Below, one piece after another: positions 15,944 to 24,639 of a stretch of 44,260 bases of DNA. The stretch covers positions 1 through 44,260 of the forward strand of contig NZ_BMTN01000034.1 in the NCBI RefSeq assembly GCF_014649695.1. Reading direction: 5' to 3'. A program made the position numbers and the translations under genes. Numbering within the stretch: position 1 is the first letter of the stretch; each line of letters starts with the position of its first letter. This DNA comes from Streptomyces kurssanovii (GTDB taxonomy: Bacteria > Actinomycetota > Actinomycetes > Streptomycetales > Streptomycetaceae). The notes beneath the pieces are model-generated. The model worked only from the letters and a program-made list of their open reading frames with translations. It did no database searches and was not told the origin of the DNA.

Positions 15944-17065
15944 TCATAGGCGCGGGCTCAGCTGCTCGAGAGCGGCAGCGAGAACAGCGTCGGCCTCGGA
16001 AAGAACCGAGCTTTCACGGAGGCAGGCAATCCGGGTCTCCAGCGACTCGACAAGCCGGGCAAGGTCGGCGTCCCGGTGGCGCGCCTCAACCAGCGCCACT
16101 TCAAGTTCGCGGTGCGCGTGAGCGAGCTCCTGGTCCAGATACTCCCTCCGGCGAAGATCGGCCCGCCCGAGATTCCTCTCGACCGACTCGAGGAGCTGCA
16201 GGAGCTCGACCCGGTCTTTCTGCAGGGTGTTCCACTGAGCCGTAAGTTCCCGTTCCCGCTTCCGCTGAGCAGGTCTCACCGCTCGCAGAGCACGCCATGC
16301 CGCACGTTTGACCGGGTTACGCTGCCCGCGCAGTTGGTCCAGTTCGTCGGTGAGTACCTCCAGTTGCAGGCTCAGTACCCCGCCTGCAGACCAGAGCGAG
16401 CGTAGACGCTCCTCGTAGGTGTCTGACCGAAGGCCCGGGACACGAATACGGTGCTTGCGCGCAATGTCTTCAGCCCGCTCGATGTCAGACCCTGCCTGGA
16501 ACCACGCAGGCCTGACCCGACTGTCCTGCTCCTGCCGACTCAGGGCTTCTCGCAGGTGGCTCTCTCGTTCCTCGGCTGCGGCAAGGGCGCGTAATGCCTC
16601 ATCACGCTCGTCGATTGCCCTGTACAGGGACGCCAGCAGCGGGATCTTCCGCTCCAGAGCGGAGTAGTACGCGTCCCACAAGGCCTTCTGGCTCTCAGGG
16701 CTGGGGGGACTGGGCAGGTGCTCCACGGCAATGTCGAGGAGATGCTGTACCACGTCACGGGTGGGCATCCGGTCCCCGGCCATCTCCTTCTGCAGCGTTG
16801 TCTTCGAGACGCCTGACACATCACGCAGCCGGCCATCGGTCCCCGCATGGCCTCTTCCCGCCACACGGAGCGCGAGCTCATCAGCCATCCGCTGGATCGA
16901 CCACGCATTCCAGCGCAACGTCCGCAGAGGGTCCAACAGCACCTCCCGCCAGATGCGGAGCCAAGCCTGGATCTCGGGCGGCAGGTTCTTGCTCACAGGC
17001 TTCATAGGCCGGCCGGCCCGACCCGGTGGCTGCTGGCCCGACATGCCTTCAGCGGCCCCTTTCAT
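15944..17065 (-). CDS. HTH protein with long coiled coil
   Basis: A 373-aa protein. Residues about 25-110 carry a helix-turn-helix region: RTLRWNAWSIQRMADELALR then DVSGVSKTTLQKEMAGDRMP and VVQHLLDIAVEHL, an XRE-like layout with an insertion. From about 135 to the end the protein is almost wholly charged heptads (ALRALAAAEERESHLREALS; LTAQWNTLQKDRVELLQLL), so a long coiled coil is expected. The ATG at 17065 has GGGGGG before it, and the frame upstream is non-coding in character. It is divergent from the two-helix membrane gene at 17172, with a 106-bp gap that probably holds both promoters. Likely a DNA-binding structural or regulatory protein; no target is visible. Confidence 0.75.
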   Translation of the reverse strand: MKGAAEGMSGQQPPGRAGRPMKPVSKNLPPEIQAWLRIWREVLLDPLRTLRWNAWSIQRMADELALRVAGRGHAGTDGRLRDVSGVSKTTLQKEMAGDRMPTRDVVQHLLDIAVEHLPSPPSPESQKALWDAYYSALERKIPLLASLYRAIDERDEALRALAAAEERESHLREALSRQEQDSRVRPAWFQAGSDIERAEDIARKHRIRVPGLRSDTYEERLRSLWSAGGVLSLQLEVLTDELDQLRGQRNPVKRAAWRALRAVRPAQRKRERELTAQWNTLQKDRVELLQLLESVERNLGRADLRRREYLDQELAHAHRELEVALVEARHRDADLARLVESLETRIACLRESSVLSEADAVLAAALEQLSPRL

Positions 17066-17171
17066 TGATTCCCCCCGGGAACCGCCAACGGCCCCGCTTC
17101 CGCGCCAATCGAGCCGCCCGTGAGGCTTGCCGGACGACGCCGACCAGCTCGGCCTATGACAGGAGTCCACC

Positions 17172-17567
17172 ATGCTCGAATCCCGGCGCCCAGCGCAGAA
17201 GAATCCTGAATCCTCACCGCAACCCTCCCCCCGCACGGCGCGCCCCCGCATGCTCGCAGGGGCTGGCTTCGGCAGCCTCGTGGTGCTCGCGGCGGCCCTG
17301 AACGGCGCTCCTGGCTGGGCAGTTGTGACGATCCTCCTCGGCAGCCTGGTTGTCGTCCTGGCACAGTCCGCCCTGCACGTGCTCATTCCGCAGGAATCCG
17401 GCGACCGCCTGACATGGTGGATCAACCGGCGAGACCAGCGCTTCCAACGGCGTCGTGGACTGCGCTGCCAGCCCGGCCCCGAGGAACCGCCCCCCTGCCG
17501 TGAGGCCGCCGGCCCGTGTTCCGAAGACTGGTGCCATGGGCATGGCAGCAGTGGCCGCGCTGGCTGA
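17172..17567 (+). CDS. Small two-helix membrane protein
   Basis: A 131-aa protein with a polar Pro/Ser-rich N-terminus, two adjacent hydrophobic segments (MLAGAGFGSLVVLAAAL and WAVVTILLGSLVVVLAQSAL), and a basic cytoplasmic tail (WWINRRDQRFQRRRG). AGGAG lies seven bases before the ATG. The layout recalls small actinobacterial hypotheticals of unknown role. Divergence from the HTH/coiled-coil gene suggests possible co-regulation. Confidence 0.65.
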   Translation: MLESRRPAQKNPESSPQPSPRTARPRMLAGAGFGSLVVLAAALNGAPGWAVVTILLGSLVVVLAQSALHVLIPQESGDRLTWWINRRDQRFQRRRGLRCQPGPEEPPPCREAAGPCSEDWCHGHGSSGRAG

Positions 17568-17993
17568 GCGTCATCGCGTGCCCACATGCGCACAGCGGTG
17601 TCGAACCGGATCCGCCCGGCACGCTAAGGGCGCGAGCTGCCCGTTGACCTGCCTGTGAGGCGTACTGACCCTCGAGGTGCGCCCGACGTCCTTGCCGCGA
17701 AGTCGCGAGCTCCTCGCGGTCGGCCGGCCTTCGTCGGCTGGCTGCCGTCCCAGAAATCTGGGATGGAGTATCGGCCGCGCGTCCAGAGGGTGTCGGGAGG
17801 CGTGTACGAAAGGGGCGGCCGTGCTCGGTGCTCGGGCAAGGGCGGACTTGTCTGGCTTGTCAGTGCTGTCCGGGGGCTTGGACGCCGGTCAGTGGCCCGT
17901 CGTCCGGACCGGGGGTGGGCTGTGCCGGATCCCTGGCCCCGGCTGCTTGTTCGCTGCTGGCGCGGGCACGGCCTCGTAGGACGACTTTACCCA
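17568..17993. other. No recognisable gene
   Basis: Open frames exist but their translations are not protein-like. A short imperfect palindrome (TCCCAGAAATCTGGGA near 17748) is present without a poly-T tract. The right end merges into the decayed sigma gene. Confidence 0.4.
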
Positions 17994-18400
17994 CCGCGAG
18001 CCAACGCCCTGTGGAAGGAGGCTCTGGCCAGCCCTGACATCCACCGGTTCGCCTGGGACAGCCTGCGCACGACGGTCATGGCCCGCACCCCGCACATCGA
18101 CGGCCGGCCCGAGTTCGAGGCAGCCGCGTTCGACACCGTCGCACTGCGGTATCTGGCCACCGGCGCCGAACGCATGAACCAGTTCCAGGAGACCTTCCCG
18201 CTCTTCAAGGCGATGAGCCGGCTGCCAGACCAGCAGCTCGACGTCATGGTGCTGAGCTGGTTGTACGGGATCGATACGAGGGCGTCTCCGCCCTCCTTGG
18301 CGTCCCGCTGGCAACTGTCCGATCCGGTGAGTGTCACGCCATGTACTTCCTGGAGAGCGTCATCTGCCCGCCGCCCGAGACCGAAGGGAACACCGCATGA
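17994..18400 (+). pseudogene. Frameshifted sigma-70 (ECF-like) factor
   Basis: The first frame gives LWKEALASPDIHRFAWDSLR, TTVMARTPH, FDTVALRYLA, GAERMNQFQETFPLFKAMSR and LPDQQLDVMVLSWLYGID. One base is then missing at GATACGAGG (18270-18280). The next frame continues YEGVSALLGVPLATVRSGEC, MYFLESVICPPPETEGNTA and TGA 18398-18400. LPDxQxDVMVLxxLYGID-YEGVSALLGVPLATVRS is the helix-turn-helix of sigma region 4 and its entry. Region 2 is largely missing upstream. The stop overlaps the ATG of the next pseudogene (ATGA), showing an original coupled pair. Confidence 0.7.
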
Positions 18401-19114
18401 CACGCATCGAAGAAATCCTCTTCCGGGGCCCTGCTGGTCCGGGACCACACGGTGCCCCCAGACATCGTCCCGCCCTCCAGGACCACCCCTCCCGATCCAT
18501 TCCCGGCCAGCGACGCGCCGGTGAAGAACAGCACCTCCACCGCCGCCGCGGAAGACCTACGCGCCCTGTGCGAAACCCTCGTCACCCACGCCCCCGCCGA
18601 CGACGTCGCCGAGTTCGTCACCGAACAGCTGCCGGAGCCCCACAGCGCGATGATCCTCGCGTGTGTCCTGCAGATGACAGACACCGACGACGGCGCCCGC
18701 TTCTGGTGGCAGTACGCCGCAGGAGGCGGCCAGGCCGCCGCCGCGTACTGCCTCTAACTCCACCACCTGGCGCTGGGCGAGAAGGAAGCAGCAGACTGGT
18801 GGCACCGACAGGCCGACGACGTCCAACCACCCGCCGGCGATTCCGGTCCGCCGGCAGAACCGAAGCCGGTACGGTCCTGGGCTCCAGCGGGCAGGCAGGT
18901 CACCGACGCGCCCACCACCACGATGCTGCGCGTCCTACGCGATGCCACCGGTGTGCAACCGCACTGCTTCGCCTGGGCCGAAGGCAGCCCGCTGCGGCCC
19001 ATGTTCCGTTACTTCCTGCTCGGCCGCGGCGACACCGCTCCCGTGACACGCGAAATCATCCGTGGTCACGAACCCGACCCCGCCCGCCGGCCCGGCATCC
19101 TCGTCGGCGGCTGA
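18397..19114 (+). pseudogene. Broken partner gene of the sigma factor
   Basis: ATG 18397 gives MTRIEEILFR. An extra G in TTCCGGGGCCC (about 18422-18432) then shifts the frame; removing it restores ALLVRDHTVPPDIVPPS. That frame runs on (EDLRALCETLVTHAPA, EFVTEQLPEPHSAMILACVL, GARFWWQYAAGGGQAAAAYC) to an in-frame TAA at 18755-18757, and then open to TGA 19114 ([31 protein letters not shown]). Two point lesions thus break an otherwise complete roughly 238-codon gene. The protein is cytoplasmic and helical with TPR-like spacing, and its function is unknown. The overlap with the sigma gene suggests it regulated or responded to it. Confidence 0.65.
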
Positions 19115-19259
19115 CGTAGGCCGCCGACGAGGTATCCAGGGAGCCGGACCCTTTTTCCAACAGCACCTTCCCGAACTGACCGGCTACGGCATCTACCGGT
19201 GCGACGGCGCTGGAGAGCGCCTCGCCGACGAATCGGCCTGACCGAGCACGTGCACGTAG

Positions 19260-19790
19260 TCAGCAGTTCGCGTCCGCCGTGGCATCGCAGGCGCTGCCAT
19301 GGGCGCTGCGGACGCGGGCCAGGAGTGAGTGCAGGGTGTCGCGCTCCTGGGAGGTGAGATCGGCGAAGAGCTCGTCCTCGACGTGGCCGATGGCGGCGTC
19401 GAGTTTTGTGACGGTGGCCGCGCCCGCGTCGGTGATCTCAACGATGTGACGGCGGCGATCGGCTGGATCCCGGCGCCGTCGTACCAGATCACGCTCCTCC
19501 AGCGAGTTGAGGAGAGCGACCAGGACGCTGGGGTCCACACCCAGCCGGGCGCCGAGGTCGCGCTGGCCGAGCTGACCGCCGTCGAGGTGCATCAGCACGA
19601 TGGCGTGGCGGGGGGTGACCCCGGAGGCGGTGAGCGCCTCACGGATGCAGGCCTCGGTGGCGCCACCGTGTCGCGCCAGGAGCAGAGAGAGGCGGGACTC
19701 CGGGCCGGTGGATTCGGGGGCCTCGTCGCAGCCAGGGAAGCTGGCGGAAGTGCTGGGGGCGGGCGCACTGGCGCTGGATCGTTGGGCCAT
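19260..19790 (-). CDS. MarR family transcriptional regulator
   Basis: A 176-aa protein. After a polar 30-residue N-terminus, the winged-helix core is seen in LTASGVTPRHAIVLMHLDGG, QLGQRDLGARLGVDPSVLVA, LLNSLEERDLVRRRRDPADR and RRHIVEITDAG, the standard MarR order (HTH, recognition helix, wing with DPADRR). A dimerising C-terminal helix pair follows. It is divergent from the DoxX gene at 19932. The 141-bp gap, AT-rich for this genome, probably contains its operator and the DoxX promoter, the usual arrangement where MarR represses a small membrane oxidoreductase gene until an organic or redox ligand binds. Confidence 0.88.
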   Translation of the reverse strand: MAQRSSASAPAPSTSASFPGCDEAPESTGPESRLSLLLARHGGATEACIREALTASGVTPRHAIVLMHLDGGQLGQRDLGARLGVDPSVLVALLNSLEERDLVRRRRDPADRRRHIVEITDAGAATVTKLDAAIGHVEDELFADLTSQERDTLHSLLARVRSAHGSACDATADANC

Positions 19791-19931
19791 GATTCGACCC
19801 TAGCAAGCCAGGAATGGTCGGTTGTCATTAATCGTTGAAGCACATAGATTATTTGCCGCGGCCCATCGCTTGCCGCGCTGTATTCCTGGGCCGATCGGCG
19901 GCCCCTCCCCGTTACCGCCCTGGAGTTCTCC

Positions 19932-20282
19932 GTGTTCATTGCCTATGCCGTCCTCGCTGTCCTGCTGGCCCTGCTGCTGCTCGTGTCTGCCCGTGGCGAC
20001 ATCACCCGCGACCCGAAGATCACGGAGGGACTCAAGGCGGTCGGGGTGCCCGACAGATGGTTCCTGCCCCTCGGCCTCGTCAAGATCGCGGGGGCGCTGG
20101 GGCTGCTCGCCGGCATCGCCTACCGCCCGCTGGGCGTCGCGGCGGCGACAGGTGTCGTCCTGTACTTCCTGGGCGCCGTGATCACGCACGTCCGTGCGGG
20201 CGACAAGAAGGGCGTCGGCACGCCGGCCGTGATCATGCTCGTTTCCGCAGCACCGCTGGTGCTGGGCCTCGCGACGGTCTGA
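19932..20282 (+). CDS. DoxX family membrane protein
   Basis: A 116-aa protein with four membrane helices: FIAYAVLAVLLALLLLVSA, WFLPLGLVKIAGALGLLAGI, LGVAAATGVVLYFLGAVITH and VIMLVSAAPLVLGLATV. The DoxX-like signature is clear (LKAVGVPDRWFLPLGLVKIAGALGLL with the conserved Lys, and GVVLYFLGAVITHVRAGD). DoxX-like proteins are small membrane components linked to redox or detoxification. It begins with GTG after GGAG. Its position opposite a MarR regulator suggests ligand-induced expression. Confidence 0.85.
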   Translation: MFIAYAVLAVLLALLLLVSARGDITRDPKITEGLKAVGVPDRWFLPLGLVKIAGALGLLAGIAYRPLGVAAATGVVLYFLGAVITHVRAGDKKGVGTPAVIMLVSAAPLVLGLATV

Positions 20283-20335
20283 AGGGCCAAGCAGTCGTTG
20301 AACGCAACGAGGTGCACAGCGGGCCCGCCGGGTGA

Positions 20336-20464
20336 TTGCTCCCATCCAGCGGGCCCGTCTATTGGCACAACAGCGACGGCCCCGTGCCCGGCAAGGAGGC
20401 CGAGGCGAAGGCCCGGGGTCTGCTTGAGCGCCTCGGCGCCCGCCAGGATCCGGCAGCCGCGTAG
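20336..20464 (+). pseudogene. C-terminal scrap of a small gene upstream of the PIN-like gene
   Basis: A start-less frame (SGPVYWHNSDGPVPGKEAEA, KARGLLERLGARQDPAAA) ends in TAG that overlaps the GTG of the PIN-like gene. It reads as the helical tail of a small protein. By position it could be the antitoxin of a VapBC-like pair whose N-terminal DNA-binding part is lost, but no antitoxin motif remains to prove this. Confidence 0.35.
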
Positions 20465-20862
20465 TGGGGCCGATCGCGGTCGTTCTGGATTACACGACCG
20501 CCACCGCCCTCCACGATCCCAAGGACCCGTGCAACGAGGCCGTCGCCGCGTTCTATGTCCAGGCGTCCGGCGGCCTGGGCGCCCTATATGCACCGGTCCT
20601 CTGCCTCACCGCCGGTGACAGTGAGCGGCCGGGCCTGCTCACCTACATCAACGGGCTCCGATTCATCCAGATCGAGCCCTCCGACACCGCAGCGGCGCTG
20701 ACTGCCACCGAACTGCTGCACGCCGGGCACCCCTGGGCGAACGTCCACGCCATCCACGCTGCCCGCCCCTCCGCCGACTTCCCCGCCGGCCGGTTCCTGC
20801 TCACCCTCACGCCGGAGCTGTATGAAGGGACCGGTGTCCAGGCCGTCCATCCCGACCAGTAG
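20464..20862 (+). CDS. PIN-like domain protein, possible toxin
   Basis: A 132-aa protein. The N-terminal strand with an acidic residue (IAVVLDYTTATALHD) matches the first Asp of PIN nucleases. The middle is helical (NEAVAAFYVQASGG; LYAPVLCLTAGD), then AAALTATELLHAGHPWANVHAIHAARPS. The end FLLTLTPELYEGTGVQAVHPD resembles the final strand-helix of PIN domains (LLTxDPxxYxGxGVxxxHP). Only part of the acidic tetrad is obvious, so ribonuclease activity is uncertain. The GTG start overlaps the stop of the upstream fragment. A terminator follows. Confidence 0.6.
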   Translation: MGPIAVVLDYTTATALHDPKDPCNEAVAAFYVQASGGLGALYAPVLCLTAGDSERPGLLTYINGLRFIQIEPSDTAAALTATELLHAGHPWANVHAIHAARPSADFPAGRFLLTLTPELYEGTGVQAVHPDQ

Positions 20863-20877
20863 GGCGGCCAGACTCGT

Positions 20878-20906
20878 CTCTGCCGTTTCCAGTGGAAACG
20901 GCAGAG
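20878..20906 (+). terminator. Hairpin after the PIN-like gene
   Basis: CTCTGCCGTTTCC and GGAAACGGCAGAG form a perfect 13-bp stem around a 3-base loop (AGT), 16 bases past the stop. There is no T-run, as is common in streptomycetes. Confidence 0.75.
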
Positions 20907-20921
20907 CGGGCGAGGTGCGGC

Positions 20922-21586
20922 CTAGTCCTGTCTGATAATTGATCTTGTGGTGGGTCGTGGTGAGTTGACGGATGTGGCGTGGGGGCGGATAGCGCCGTTT
21001 TTGCCTGTGTTGACGGTCGTGGGCGGCCGTGGCGGGATCACCGGCAGGTGATCAACGGGGTGTTGTGGCGGTTGCGGACCGGCGCTCCGTGGCGTGACCT
21101 GCCGGAACGCTACGGGCCGTGGCAGACGGTTTATGAACGGTTCGCCCGCTGGGAAGCGGACGGCACCTGGGCCCGTCTGCTCGAGCAGGTCCAGGTCCGC
21201 GACGACTCCGTCGGAGCTGTGGAGTGGACCGCGTCGGTCGACTCCACAATCAGCCGGGCCCATCGGCACGCCGCCGGAGCCCGCAAAAGGGGGCGGGGTC
21301 GTGGGACGAACTGGAAGATCCGGCACGTCCGTCGGCTGGCAAGGCGCTCGGCCGGTCCCGCGGCGGGCTGACCACAAAGATCCATCTCGCGTGCGACGGC
21401 CGGGGCCTGCCCCTGGCCGTCGTCGTCACGCTCGGCAACGTCAACGACTCCACTGTCTTCGATACGGTCATGGACGAGCTGAGGGTGCCCCGGACCGGCG
21501 CGGGGCGCCCCCGCCGCAGGCCCGACGCGGTCATCGCGGACAAGACATCCCACGCGGACAAGCGTCAAGCCGCGATGGCGGAATGA
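20922..21586 (+). mobile_element. Truncated, frameshifted IS5-family element
   Basis: The left end CTAGTCCTGTCTGATAATTG resembles the terminal inverted repeat of streptomycete IS5-type elements. The transposase begins at GTG 20947 (GRGELTDVAWGRIAPFLP). A frameshift near 21000 leads to [40 protein letters not shown] and [17 protein letters not shown] with the first catalytic Asp. A second frameshift near 21300 gives [19 protein letters not shown] and [14 protein letters not shown] with the second Asp. The sequence then breaks before the catalytic Glu and no right end is visible. It is not autonomous. Confidence 0.85.
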
Positions 21587-21593
21587 AGGCTTT

Positions 21594-21720
21594 CGTCTCA
21601 TCGTAGAGCTGGCCGTGTCGGAGGCAGTGGAAGAGCATGCCCATGAAGCGGTTGAAGAGGTTGCGCTGAGCGGCGACGTTGCGGTCGCCGGCTTCTCTGC
21701 GGCGGTCGTCCTGCGGTGAC
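21594..21720 (-). pseudogene. C-terminal scrap of an IS110-like transposase
   Basis: The minus-strand frame contains [20 protein letters not shown] and [18 protein letters not shown]. The last helix ([19 protein letters not shown]) matches the C-terminus of IS110/IS116 transposases. It is fused on one side to the IS5 remnant and on the other to an aldo/keto reductase fragment. Confidence 0.5.
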
Positions 21721-22093
21721 CAGCTCGGCCAGGGCGCCGACGGTCTCCTCGATGGGTGTGTTCGGATCGACGCGGTGCTGGTAGTACAGATCGATGTGGT
21801 CGGTGCCGAGCCGCTTGAGGGAGCCCTCGACGGCGGCCTTCACAGTGGCGGCGCTGCTGTCGGTGACGCCCGGGGCCGGGCTGTCGCCGGAGTGGGAGAC
21901 CAGCCCGAACTTGGTCCACGACGACCTGGTCGCGGCGGCCCCTGCGGGCCATGCCGACGACTTCTTCGCTGTGGAATGGGCCGTAGATCTCGGCGGTGTC
22001 GATGTGCGTGACGCCGAGGTCGAGGGCCCGGTGGATGGTGCGGATCGACTCGCTGTCGTCGAGCCCTCCACCGGTGGTGTAGGTGCCGGCCAT
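21715..22093 (-). pseudogene. Aldo/keto reductase fragment
   Basis: The first frame gives [40 protein letters not shown] and EVVGMA, the NADPH-dependent aldo/keto reductase core with catalytic Asp (HIDTAEIYG) and Tyr. A frameshift near 21930 leads to [20 protein letters not shown] and [20 protein letters not shown]. The coding sense stops at ALAELV, so more than half the barrel is missing. The start is also truncated relative to the family. Confidence 0.75.
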
Positions 22094-22184
22094 GGTTATG
22101 GCGCCCAGGCCGATGCGCGAGACGTCCAGCCCGGCCGACGGCGTCGGGCGCCCCGGTTGAGGGGACCGGGGCGCTTCCCGAGCG

Positions 22185-22735
22185 TCACAGGCGGACGATG
22201 ATCAAGGCGGTGTCGTCGGTGAGACCGGCTGGAGGGATCAGGTCGGCGAGGAGGGCGTCGCCGAGCGCTTCTGGGTCGGCGGCGCGGTGACGGGCAAGGC
22301 AGTCGGCGAGGCGCTCGAGGCCGGTGTCGATGTCCTCTCGGCGGCGTTCGATGAGTCCGTCGGTGAAGAGGACGAGCACGGAGCCGTCGGTGAAGGCGGT
22401 CTGGGCCTGGAGGCGGGGGGCATGCTCGGGGCGGGCGCCGAGCGGGGGGTCGGTGGCCCGGTCGAGGAAGGTGACGGTGCCGTCGGGCTGGCACAAGGCG
22501 GGTGGAGGGTGGCCGGCGCTGCTGTAGGTGAGCGTTCGGCTGGTCCAGTCGATGAAGACGGAGGCGGCGGTGGTGGATTCGGCGCCGTCGACGGAGCGGG
22601 CGTACAGGCCTAGGACTTCGAGGGCCTGTGCGGGGCCGTTGGCGACGCGAGAGGCTGCGGACAGGGCGCTGCGGAGCTGGCCCATGACTCCTGCGGCGGC
22701 CAGTCCGTGGCCGACGACGTCACCGACGGCCCGTG
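22185..22735 (-). pseudogene. SpoIIE/PP2C phosphatase, C-terminal fragment
   Basis: The frame reads VGDVVGHGLAAAGVMGQLRS, ALSAASRVANGPAQALEVLG, FIDWTSRTLTYSSAGHPPPA and VLVLFTDGLIERRREDIDTG, and ends [10 protein letters not shown]. These are the metal-binding D-x-x-GHG, the AGHPPP, FTDGLIE and DDTALI motifs of bacterial SpoIIE-type Ser/Thr phosphatases. The N-terminal sensor and first PP2C strand are missing, because upstream of about 22735 the DNA codes the FAD enzyme on the other strand. Confidence 0.85.
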
Positions 22736-23571
22736 GCGGCGGCGGAAATTTCGGCATCGTCACCGAGTTCGGATTCCGGCTGCACCCGCTCGGCCCGACC
22801 GTCCTCGCGGGGCTGGCGATGTTCCCGGTCGAGCGTGCCCCCGAGGTACTGCGCGGCTGGCGGGACCGCGTTGACGCCGCCCCGGACGAGCTCTCGTCCG
22901 CCTGCGTCCTGATCGTCGCACCGCCCGAGCCGTTCGTTCCCGAGGAACTGCGGGGCAAGCCGGTCCTGGGCATGGCGGCGATGTACGTCGGTGACGCTGA
23001 CCGGGGCGCCGACGTGGTGCAGCCGATGAAGGATCTCCGTCCCGCCATGGACCACATCGGGCCCATGCCGTACATGGCCTTCCAGTCGGCCCTGGACCCG
23101 CTCGCGCCGCCAGGTTTCCGCAGCTACTGGCGCGGCGAGTACATGCGGGAGCTCAGCGACGATGCGATCGACACGTTCCTCGCGCATGGCGTCGACCTGA
23201 CCGTGCTCGGCGCACCCCTCAGCGAGATGATCATCTTCCCCATCGGGCAGGGGGTTACGGCGGTGCCCGACGAGGCGACCGCGTTCTCCCACCGCGACGC
23301 CCGCTACCTCTTCCACCCCATCTGCATGTGGGCGGACCCCAACGACGACAGCCCGATGATCACGGCCGGCCGTGCCTTCGCGGCCGCCATGCGCCCGTTC
23401 AGCACCGGAGCCTCCTACCTCAACTTCACACCGGAGACCGACCGCGTCCGCGACGCATACGGCGAGGACAAATACGCCCGCCTCGTGGCACTCAAGAGCA
23501 CCTACGACCCGGCCAACCTGTTCCGCCTCAACCAGAACATCCGCCCCAGCCACGCCGCCCCCATCAGCTGA
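22736..23571 (+). pseudogene. FAD-linked (BBE-type) oxidoreductase, 5-prime truncated
   Basis: The open frame begins in the middle of the enzyme: GGGGNFGIVTEFGFRLHPLG is the last part of the FAD-binding PCMH domain. The substrate domain follows (VLAGLAMFPVERAPEVLRGW; MKDLRPAMDHIGPMPYMAFQ). The BBE segment is near the end (YLNFTPETDRVRDAYGEDKY, LVALKSTYDPANLFRLNQNI). About 180 N-terminal residues, including the His/Cys flavinylation site, are missing, and no start with an SD exists at the junction. The remaining frame is intact for 278 codons, so the truncation is probably recent. Relatives oxidise secondary metabolites. Confidence 0.85.
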
Positions 23572-23725
23572 GTGATCGACTGGCAGACGAAGTCGTCAGT
23601 GGCCGCCGGGGCCCCGGCGGCCACTACAGGGTGCGCCCCGGCTGCGGTTGGTCGTGGCCACGGGCGAGGACTCCGAGCCGCGACATGCCTGTTTTCCTTC
23701 GGTGACTCCGGAGGAAAACCGTTGG

Positions 23726-24421
23726 TCAGGCGTTGACCGCACCGAGCTGCTGCAGCAGGCCGAGGTCGTCGAGGTTCCACCAGCTCTCGGCGATCTTGCC
23801 TCCCTCGCACCGGAAGGTCGCGTGGCCGGTTCCCGAGATCTCCCGGCCGGTGGCCTCCATGCCCTGGTACGTGCCCACGTGTCGCCCCTTGAAGGACGCC
23901 CGTACGCACACCAGGTCACCTTCGGCCACGAGGCTCTCGATGGTGGCGACCGGTTCGAACGCCTCCATCGTTTCCTTGTTCTCGGCCTTGGCCTGCGCGA
24001 GCCCCACGTCGTACGACGACAGGGACGGGTCGTGCTCCCGGTAGTCGGCGGTGCAGATGTCGTCCGCCGCGTCGAAGTTCCTCGCGTTGATCACGTTCTC
24101 GAAGAAGCTCCGGACCACGATCTTGTTCAGCTGCTCGTCCCGCATGACGTCGAGGTCCGTGAACGACGGTTCCCCCTCGCACAGGGCGACCATCTCCTGG
24201 AAGATCCGGTCCGTCTCCGGCAGGTTCGAGTTCTTCATCGCCTCCTCGTACGAGGGGAATTCCACGATCTCCACCACATGAGTCGAGTCGGCCCGGTCAC
24301 GCCCCATGATCGAGTGGGTGGCTGTCCGCTTGCCCTGCGTCGACTCGATCCAGGCGTCCATCAACCTGTTCAACTCATCGGCCCTGCTCGTCTTACAGTC
24401 GATGACCTGCATGAACGTCAT
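23726..24421 (-). CDS. SnoaL-like ester cyclase fused to an N-terminal ferredoxin-like domain
   Basis: A 231-aa protein. Residues 1-95 (FMQVIDCKTSRADELNRLMD, HVVEIVEFPSYEEAMKNSNL) have the beta-alpha-beta spacing of dimeric alpha/beta-barrel monooxygenase-like domains. Residues 105-231 are a SnoaL/ester-cyclase domain: VVRSFFENVINARNFDAADD, YREHDPSL, VRASFKGRHVGTYQGMEATG and HATFRCEGGKIAESWWNLDD, including the conserved His/Asp cavity residues. I chose ATG 24421 because GGGAG precedes it; an upstream ATG lacks a site. Such two-domain proteins occur in polyketide or detoxification contexts. It stands between fragments of a P450 and a BBE oxidoreductase, so it may be the surviving gene of a lost cluster. 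Confidence 0.85.
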   Translation of the reverse strand: MTFMQVIDCKTSRADELNRLMDAWIESTQGKRTATHSIMGRDRADSTHVVEIVEFPSYEEAMKNSNLPETDRIFQEMVALCEGEPSFTDLDVMRDEQLNKIVVRSFFENVINARNFDAADDICTADYREHDPSLSSYDVGLAQAKAENKETMEAFEPVATIESLVAEGDLVCVRASFKGRHVGTYQGMEATGREISGTGHATFRCEGGKIAESWWNLDDLGLLQQLGAVNA

Positions 24422-24639
24422 GACGTCTCCCAACGATCGGAGAGATCGGGACATCTCCAGGCTAGGCCCGGGCGAGCGTCAGCGGCCAGGCGTGATGCGG
24501 GCAGGCAGGGGTGTGCAAGGTCACCGGGACCTCGCCGGTGCCCCAGCGAGGAGGGCGCGGCGGTGTTCGGCCATACCTCCTTGGTCCACGGCCCATGTGG
24601 GGGATCAGCCGCGCGAAGACGGGGCTGTTCATGTCGATC

